From Marseilla massiliensis (GTDB lineage Bacteria; Bacteroidota; Bacteroidia; Bacteroidales; Bacteroidaceae), in contig NZ_JACJJG010000011.1 in assembly GCF_016899855.1 (NCBI RefSeq), forward strand, positions 1 to 55,086: 55,086 nt of DNA, read 5' to 3'. Shown here piece after piece: positions 49,878 to 55,086 of this stretch. Both the position numbers and the translations under genes were made by a program. The notes beneath the pieces were generated by a model. It made no database searches. It worked only from the letters and a program-made list of their open reading frames with translations, and was not told the DNA's origin. The first letter of the stretch is position 1, and each line of letters opens with the position of its first letter.

Positions 49878-51995
49878 TTATTTTATTCCGTTGTCGTTAT
49901 CGCTGTTGTTCAGCTTGCGTTGTCCGGCGTCGTACTTGCGGCCGCGGCTGAAGTTGTACGACAGGGTGAAGTATATCATGTTGCCGTTGTCCTTGATCCA
50001 TGTCTTGTAATGCGACTTGTAGTACTGGCTGTCGGTGTATCCCGGGTACTCGTAGCCCTGCGGATAGCCTACGAGTATGGCTCCTATGCCAACGCGAAGG
50101 TTTTTCCAACGGTAGCTTACGCGGAGGTCTGACGAGTTCTCGCCGCCGCTCATCGACTCGCCGTAGAAGCTTTTTGGCGTAGTGTAAAAGTCTGCGTTGA
50201 CCGTCCAGTTGCCTAACATGAGGCTTGCGTCGGCACCCCATTGCCATGAGTTGTAGGTGTGGCGGTAGGTAAGTCCGCGGCTGTCATAACGCTGGTAGGC
50301 GCCGTATAGGCTGATGTCAAGCACGTCTTTTATGGCATGCAGGGTGAAGTTGGCGCGTGTCCACTTACTGATAAAGGCCCGCTGGTTCTCGGGGCGCGAC
50401 ACGATGATGTACGACCCGTCGTCCTGCAGCTCGGGGATGTAGCTCATCATAATGGCGTCGGGAGAGTAGCTGAGGCCTCCGTTCACCCACAGACTGAACA
50501 TAGGATGGTTCCAGGTGACGTCGAGATAAGTCTGGTAGCTGGTGTATGGCGTCAGGCCTACGTTGCCGTCGGAGGCCATGAGCGAGCTGCTCTGCTGGCG
50601 CACGTCGCTGAGTTGTGAGAGCGAGGGCACTCCCTGGCTTACCTGTCCGTTAAGACGTATCGACACGTTCTTTATCGGCGAGGCCTGGAGCGAAAGTCTC
50701 GGGCGGAATGTCCACTTCTCGAATCCGATGTCGTCCTGGTGTATCGAGGCACGGTTAGCGCCCAATCCGAGCTGGTAGGTCAGCCATTTTATCTTTCCGC
50801 TTGCCTGCGCGAAGAGGTACAGGTTGTTTGAGTTGAGCACGGCGTGGGTGCCTACGCTGCCCGAGTAACGGTTGTCCGTGCGGCTGAGCGTGAACTCTCC
50901 GCCGGCAGAGAGAGTTAGTTTCTTGAAGTTTTTTGAGTATATCGCCTCGCTTATCAGCGAATATTTCTCGCCCTTAGTGGCATAGCTGTAGTCGTTGAGC
51001 GCCGCTGACTGCATCGACTGTTCGGGCGTCTGGTCGAACAGATATTCACGCATCAGGTATTTGTACTTACTCTTTATGTACGTTCCTACGACGTTGGCCA
51101 CGATGTTCTGGGAGTGGGGCAGGTTAACGGAATAGTAGATGTCGAGCGACGGAGTGTACTGTTTGTCCATCCTTTCGTTGTACGAATAGAGGTCGGGCAT
51201 GCCCGTTTCTTCAATTCGTTGGTTTACTCCGCGGTATGGGCTGTTGTATCCGTCATAGTTGAAGCGTATGTTCAGGTTGTACTTGTCGGGCTCGGCCAGG
51301 TTGTAACTCAGCTGTACGAAATTGGTTGTGTACATGAAATCGCTGTTGTATCCCACCTCGTTCCTGTGGCGTTCGGTGCCGTCGGTGAAGTAGTAGTCGG
51401 TCGTGGCGTCGTAGCGGCGTTGGTCGTAGCCGCGGTAACTGAAACCGTACTGTATGCCGAATTCCGACTTCTTGTGGTTGTACTTGAAGTATGCCGAACT
51501 GTTGTTGAAGCCAGTTGTGAATGCCTGCATTGTTGACAAGCCGCCCACATAGCCGGCGTAGCGCCGCCTTACCACGTAATTTATCACGGCGTCGAGGCTC
51601 TCGTCAGAGTAGCGTACGCCGGGGTTGTCGATATACTCCACGCGCACTACCTCGTCGGGCTGTAGCGCCATGACGTCTTGTGTGTTGGCCTTAACGTCGT
51701 TAATCCTGATTTGTACGCCACCGCCTTTGAGCGACGTGATCTGCTGTTGCACCGGGTCAACCTTTATTCCGTCGAGATGCATCAGCTGCAACAGCTCGTA
51801 CCCGTTGCCCGCCGAGCGCTTCATAGCCTTGGTGGGCAGCAGCACCTGGCGGTCTACTTTATTTATGGAGCGCATTCCTTTTACTGTTACACCGCTCAGG
51901 TTAAGCGTCGTGTCAACTTTCAGCGAGTCGGACTGGGCTGTCGCCGTGGTGTAGGTTAGTGCCGTGGCGAGTAATATAAGCGTTGCTTTTTTCAT
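49878..51995 (-). CDS. Outer-membrane beta-barrel family protein (TonB-receptor-like)
   Basis: This 705-residue protein has a signal peptide MKKATLILLATALTYTTATA, a small plug-like domain (about 30-125, LSGVTVKGMRSINKVDRQVLL, GVQIRINDVKANTQDVMALQPDEVVRVEYIDNPG) and a barrel of OMP_b-brl_3 type. It lacks the carboxypeptidase-like domain of SusC proteins. It lies 98 bp upstream of the hybrid sensor gene on the same strand and downstream of the GH2 gene. It may import a product of the locus or serve an unrelated function. The C-terminus DAGQRKLNNSDNDNGIK extends past the last predicted strand. Confidence 0.85.
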   Translation of the reverse strand: MKKATLILLATALTYTTATAQSDSLKVDTTLNLSGVTVKGMRSINKVDRQVLLPTKAMKRSAGNGYELLQLMHLDGIKVDPVQQQITSLKGGGVQIRINDVKANTQDVMALQPDEVVRVEYIDNPGVRYSDESLDAVINYVVRRRYAGYVGGLSTMQAFTTGFNNSSAYFKYNHKKSEFGIQYGFSYRGYDQRRYDATTDYYFTDGTERHRNEVGYNSDFMYTTNFVQLSYNLAEPDKYNLNIRFNYDGYNSPYRGVNQRIEETGMPDLYSYNERMDKQYTPSLDIYYSVNLPHSQNIVANVVGTYIKSKYKYLMREYLFDQTPEQSMQSAALNDYSYATKGEKYSLISEAIYSKNFKKLTLSAGGEFTLSRTDNRYSGSVGTHAVLNSNNLYLFAQASGKIKWLTYQLGLGANRASIHQDDIGFEKWTFRPRLSLQASPIKNVSIRLNGQVSQGVPSLSQLSDVRQQSSSLMASDGNVGLTPYTSYQTYLDVTWNHPMFSLWVNGGLSYSPDAIMMSYIPELQDDGSYIIVSRPENQRAFISKWTRANFTLHAIKDVLDISLYGAYQRYDSRGLTYRHTYNSWQWGADASLMLGNWTVNADFYTTPKSFYGESMSGGENSSDLRVSYRWKNLRVGIGAILVGYPQGYEYPGYTDSQYYKSHYKTWIKDNGNMIYFTLSYNFSRGRKYDAGQRKLNNSDNDNGIK

Positions 51996-52095
51996 CGTGG
52001 CGTGTGGTGTTTGATTGTTGATATTGATGTCGTGTAACGTTATTGGCTCAGCGATAACACGTGATTAATGTTTTACCTCGTTTGTTTATGGTACG

Positions 52096-52103
52096 CAAAG
52101 GTA
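52096..52103 (-). promoter_or_regulatory. -7 box for the outer-membrane barrel gene
   Basis: TACCTTTG on the minus strand, a perfect TAnnTTTG match, about 100 bp before the ATG at 51995. No good TTTG was found at the matching -33 distance, so confidence is limited. Confidence 0.45.
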
Positions 52104-52290
52104 CGCCATTTAGTGACAAAATATTTTTTATTTTTTTAATATTAACGTAATTTAACGAAGAGGGCAATTGTTGAGGCGTCTTGATCTGTAGCGTCTGGAT
52201 GCATGGTTTCAGGTCTTTGTTCCTGCGTATAGCGGTCACTTTACAACCAAGTCGTTAGCATTACGTAACTGCCTGATATTCAATGGTATT

Positions 52291-52378
52291 ATAAAAGGCC
52301 GTCTTTTACACGCTAAAAGACGGCCTTTTGGCTTGCGGTTAACGGCCTTTTGGAAAGCAAAAGACCACCTATTGGAAA
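52291..52378. repeat. AAAGACGGCCTTT repeat cluster with a perfect 15-bp hairpin
   Basis: AAAAGGCCGTCTTTT (52293-52307) and AAAAGACGGCCTTTT (52315-52329) are perfect reverse complements around ACACGCT. Two more degenerate units follow, GGTTAACGGCCTTTTGG and GCAAAAGACCACCTATTGG. Confidence 0.8.
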
Positions 52379-52454
52379 TTAAGAGTTAAGAGTTAAGAAT
52401 TAAGAAAATATGCAATGCTGATTTGACAAAGCTATTTTTCTTAATTCTTAATTA
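52379..52454. repeat. AATTAAG palindromic element, copy 5, inverted
   Basis: The core is in reverse orientation: on the minus strand AAAAATAGCTTTGTCAAATC and GCATTGCATATTTTC match copies 2 and 3. The minus-strand boundary ATAATTAAGAATTAAG directly follows the GH2 stop codon TGA. Confidence 0.9.
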
Positions 52455-55034
52455 TCATTGTATTCCGAAGTCAGCTTGTTGGCGGTTAACCTCTTCGAGA
52501 GTGCGCTGGCGTTCCTCGTCGGTCATGGCTTGCTTTACGGTTTGTCTGCCTGTCTGCTTGTCCGCTTGCGTGCTTGTAGGTTTGTCGGTGAAACAGGCGG
52601 GCAGGGCAGGGGCTACGCTCTCGATGGTCAATGTGTCGGCCTTCGGTGCGTAGTTGCCTTCGTAATACGAGCGTGCCGTGATGGTGATTTTGCCCGGACG
52701 GTCGGTAGCCTGGATGAGCACGGGCGCGCTTCCCCATTCCACCTTGCGCGGGTTGGCCATGATGTCGGCGCCGTCGCCTATGATACGGCCCTCGCCCTCA
52801 ACGGTGAAATATATGTTGTCCGTCGCCAGGCGCTTTACGTTGCCGTTGTCGTCGGTCACTTCGGCCACAACAACGATGAAGTCGCTGCCGTCGGCGGTGA
52901 GCTGCTTGCCCATGTCGTCGACGTAAAGGCGCAGCTTGGTTGAGCGGCGCGAGGGCATTTTCTTTTCCTTGACGACAACCTTTCCGTCACGTATGCCCTC
53001 GGCAAGAAGGCTTACGCGCTGCCAGTTGCGCTGCTTGTAGCTGTACTCGCGGGCCTGCCAGAAGTCCCAGAAGCCCTTGAATACCACCGGTGCGCACTGT
53101 ATTCCGTTAGCGTCGTGGAAAACGGGAAGGGTCACGCTCTTGTCGCCCTCGAACACCGTCAGGCGCACGCTGTCGCAATTGGAGAATACGGTTACGTCCG
53201 AGTCGGAGAACTGTGTCATCTCGTTTGCAATGAATACCATCGGCTCGCCGTCGCTTACCTGTGAGCGGAACATCTCGAATGTGTACTTCTTCTGGCGGAA
53301 GGCGTCGTATATACCGCCGTAATACGGGTCGGGATGGTAGCCGCGCTGATGGTCGAAGGGGTGCCACTGGCAGCCTCCGATGAACTGGCGCTGGCCGTGG
53401 AACATCGTTCCGTAGGTGTCGCAGAGCGACAGGGCGGCCGTCAGCATGGGCTTCTCGCCCCACGCACGGGCGGCGCGGTTGAGGCAGTTATGCGCGTACC
53501 AGTCGTCTACCATTTCGCCGAACTCGCGCGTGAATACGCACTTGTCCTTAACGGTTGTCGGTTTTCCGATGTTCTCGGGCCAGTCGTACACAACGTCGTA
53601 GTTGTCGGCAACACCGGCAGACGGCATGTCGGCCACCGCTCCCGGACGTCCGGGGTATGGGAATTCATCGCGTGTTATCTGCAATGCTTTCAGCGCAAAG
53701 TCCTCAGGATAGCGCGTCTCGTTAAGTATCGGTTCCCAAAGCAGCACGCAAGTGTGGTTGCGGTCACGGCGGATAATCTGTCTTGTGTTCTCGTGTACAA
53801 GCTCGCCGAAACGTGGGTCTTTGTTCCAGTACTGCCATCCAGGCGTAGGTACGATGATAAACAGCCCCAGTTCGTCACACGCCTCCATGAATGCCGGGTC
53901 CATGGGGTAGTGTGCGCAGCGCACGATGGTCATGCCCGCGTCTTTCAGTCGCTTGGCGTCGCGCCATTGCTGGCTGTTGGGCATTGCGTTGCCAACGTAC
54001 GCAAAGTCTTGATGGCGGTTGCCGCCGATGAGCTGGTGATAGGGTTTGCCGTTAAGCCAAAAGCCGTCCTTTCCGCGGAACTCTGCCTTGCGTATGCCCA
54101 TGCGCACCATTCCGCCGTCAACTGTCGTACCGTTTTCAGCGACGGTTATCTCCACATTATATAAATAGGGACTCTCCGGCGACCACAACTTCGGCTGCTT
54201 CATCTTCATGGCAAGATATGCCGTAGTAGCCTTTCCTGCCTTAACCTTTATTTTTTTCGTTACAGAATATAGTTGTTTTCCGTCACGGTCTTTCACTACG
54301 GCGATGACCGTAGGCTGCGCCGTGCGGCCTGACGTGTTACCTACTTCTACGTTTACGAACACGTCGGCGCTCTGTTCCGATATGTTGTCATAGTGCAGGA
54401 ATACGCCTCCTCCGGCTACTTTGTTCGCCTCGATGGCGTCGGTTATAGCCACAGGTGACTTACCGATGAGCCATACGTCGCGGTACATTCCGCCGTGGTA
54501 GCAGAAGTCGAGCGCCGCCTGCTTCTTGCCCGGGGGATACGTCTTGTCGTCACTGTTGTCGGCCTTGACAGCTATCAGGCACTTGTCGCCCGCCTTCACG
54601 CCGAGTTCAGATAGGTTTATGGTTATCGGGAGATAGCCTCCGAGATGGCTTTTCACCTTCTTTCCGTTCACGAAGATGTCTTGTTTGCCCATTATCGCCT
54701 CGAAATGCACGGTAACGTCCTTGCCTTTCATGTCGGCAGGAACGGTGAAGTGCTTTCTGTACCATACTATGCCTTGATAGTTGCGGCCACCGCTTGCGTC
54801 GGCAGGTTCAAGCCTTGCGGTATGCGGGGCGCACACAACGGTCCATCTGCTGTCGTCATACGATACGGCCTCGGCACCCTGTGCGTCACCCAAATGGAAG
54901 CGCCAGCCTTGATTGAAGTTGTATATCACCCTGCCGCTGCCCTGCAACGGAAACAGCCCTGCAACCGAATAGGCGTCGGCTCCAGCCGCTGTCAGTGATA
55001 TGAATAAGGATAAAAGAAATAATAGTTTTTTCAT
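52455..55034 (-). CDS. GH2-family glycoside hydrolase, probable beta-galactosidase
   Basis: This 859-residue exported enzyme has a signal peptide MKKLLFLLSLFISLTAAGADA. A sugar-binding jelly-roll domain (about 35-195) has VIYNFNQGWRFHLG and WYRKHFTVP. An Ig-like domain (about 196-315) and a catalytic barrel (about 318-640) follow. The acid/base is Glu439 in WEPILNETRYP and the likely nucleophile Glu504 in CVFTREFGEM. C-terminal domains follow, and then an odd hydrophilic tail (TDKPTSTQADKQTGRQTVKQ). It probably trims galactose from beta-linked oligosaccharides, which fits with GH53, but other beta-glycosides are possible. Confidence 0.93.
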   Translation of the reverse strand: MKKLLFLLSLFISLTAAGADAYSVAGLFPLQGSGRVIYNFNQGWRFHLGDAQGAEAVSYDDSRWTVVCAPHTARLEPADASGGRNYQGIVWYRKHFTVPADMKGKDVTVHFEAIMGKQDIFVNGKKVKSHLGGYLPITINLSELGVKAGDKCLIAVKADNSDDKTYPPGKKQAALDFCYHGGMYRDVWLIGKSPVAITDAIEANKVAGGGVFLHYDNISEQSADVFVNVEVGNTSGRTAQPTVIAVVKDRDGKQLYSVTKKIKVKAGKATTAYLAMKMKQPKLWSPESPYLYNVEITVAENGTTVDGGMVRMGIRKAEFRGKDGFWLNGKPYHQLIGGNRHQDFAYVGNAMPNSQQWRDAKRLKDAGMTIVRCAHYPMDPAFMEACDELGLFIIVPTPGWQYWNKDPRFGELVHENTRQIIRRDRNHTCVLLWEPILNETRYPEDFALKALQITRDEFPYPGRPGAVADMPSAGVADNYDVVYDWPENIGKPTTVKDKCVFTREFGEMVDDWYAHNCLNRAARAWGEKPMLTAALSLCDTYGTMFHGQRQFIGGCQWHPFDHQRGYHPDPYYGGIYDAFRQKKYTFEMFRSQVSDGEPMVFIANEMTQFSDSDVTVFSNCDSVRLTVFEGDKSVTLPVFHDANGIQCAPVVFKGFWDFWQAREYSYKQRNWQRVSLLAEGIRDGKVVVKEKKMPSRRSTKLRLYVDDMGKQLTADGSDFIVVVAEVTDDNGNVKRLATDNIYFTVEGEGRIIGDGADIMANPRKVEWGSAPVLIQATDRPGKITITARSYYEGNYAPKADTLTIESVAPALPACFTDKPTSTQADKQTGRQTVKQAMTDEERQRTLEEVNRQQADFGIQ

Positions 55035-55039
55035 GAAGG

Positions 55040-55086
55040 TAGTTTTAAAGGAGTTAAGGAGTAAGGTAGTAAAGGAGTTAAGACAA
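55040..55086. repeat. AAGGAGTTAAG repeat at the end of the window
   Basis: AAAGGAGTTAAGGAGTAAGG and TAGTAAAGGAGTTAAGACAA are reverse-complement relatives of the CTTTAACTCCTTTAACTAC segments at 5001-5016 and 5360-5387. It lies just upstream of the GH2 start codon. Confidence 0.55.

Larger units (their letters stand above)
51996..52454. other. Gene-free region between the barrel protein and GH2 genes
   Basis: This 459-bp gap has a promoter for the barrel gene (-7 box TACCTTTG on the minus strand at 52103-52096), an AAAGACGGCCTTT cluster with a perfect hairpin (52291-52378) and AATTAAG element copy 5 (52379-52454). Nothing coding was seen. Confidence 0.75.

Overview
The window looks like a chromosomal segment of a gut-type Bacteroidales bacterium, most likely Prevotellaceae. 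This rests on two SusC/SusD pairs, a hybrid two-component sensor with an AraC output, an ECF sigma/FecR pair, NigD-like and DUF4831 proteins, a DUF4492-cydA-cydB cluster, and promoters of the Bacteroidetes form (TTTG, about 19-23 nt, TAnnTTTG). Genus is an inference. No tRNA, rRNA, phage, transposase or CRISPR array was seen.

Layout. 1-4664 (+): 3' end of a subtilase, xseA-xseB, a branched-chain aminotransferase and trmB. 4665-5394: gene-free and rich in repeats. 5395-11852 (-): an export operon (coiled-coil protein, TolC, HlyD, two ABC-2 permeases, CGGC protein) with no ATPase gene. 12320-15451 (+): DUF4492 and cytochrome bd (cydA, cydB). 15558-21762 (-): mrp, a GH53 galactanase, pgeF, obgE, adk, hpt. 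21850-28326 (+): nnr, DUF4831, NigD-like lipoprotein, an ECF sigma factor with a membrane-anchored putative anti-sigma/beta-barrel protein, and a lysine exporter LysO split into two genes. 29059-37368 (-): polysaccharide utilization locus 1 (ECF sigma, FecR, STN-containing SusC, SusD, GH63/trehalase-like glycosidase). 37943-55034: locus 2 (surface lipoprotein, SusC, SusD on +; hybrid sensor, outer-membrane barrel, GH2 on -).

How the genes work together. In locus 1 the SusC carries an N-terminal STN domain, so glycan binding is probably relayed through FecR to the ECF sigma factor. In locus 2 the SusC has no STN domain and the 1466-residue hybrid sensor probably reads periplasmic oligosaccharides. 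The GH2 enzyme of locus 2 and the detached GH53 endo-galactanase would together fit pectic galactan, but the substrate is inferred.

The most distinctive feature is the intergenic DNA. An AATTAAG-type palindromic element abuts or supplies stop codons at five places. G+C-rich AAAGACGGCCTTT clusters recur at seven places. A 76-bp unit carrying a complete consensus promoter is duplicated upstream of mrp. Several intergenic gaps hold long, nearly perfect inverted repeats.
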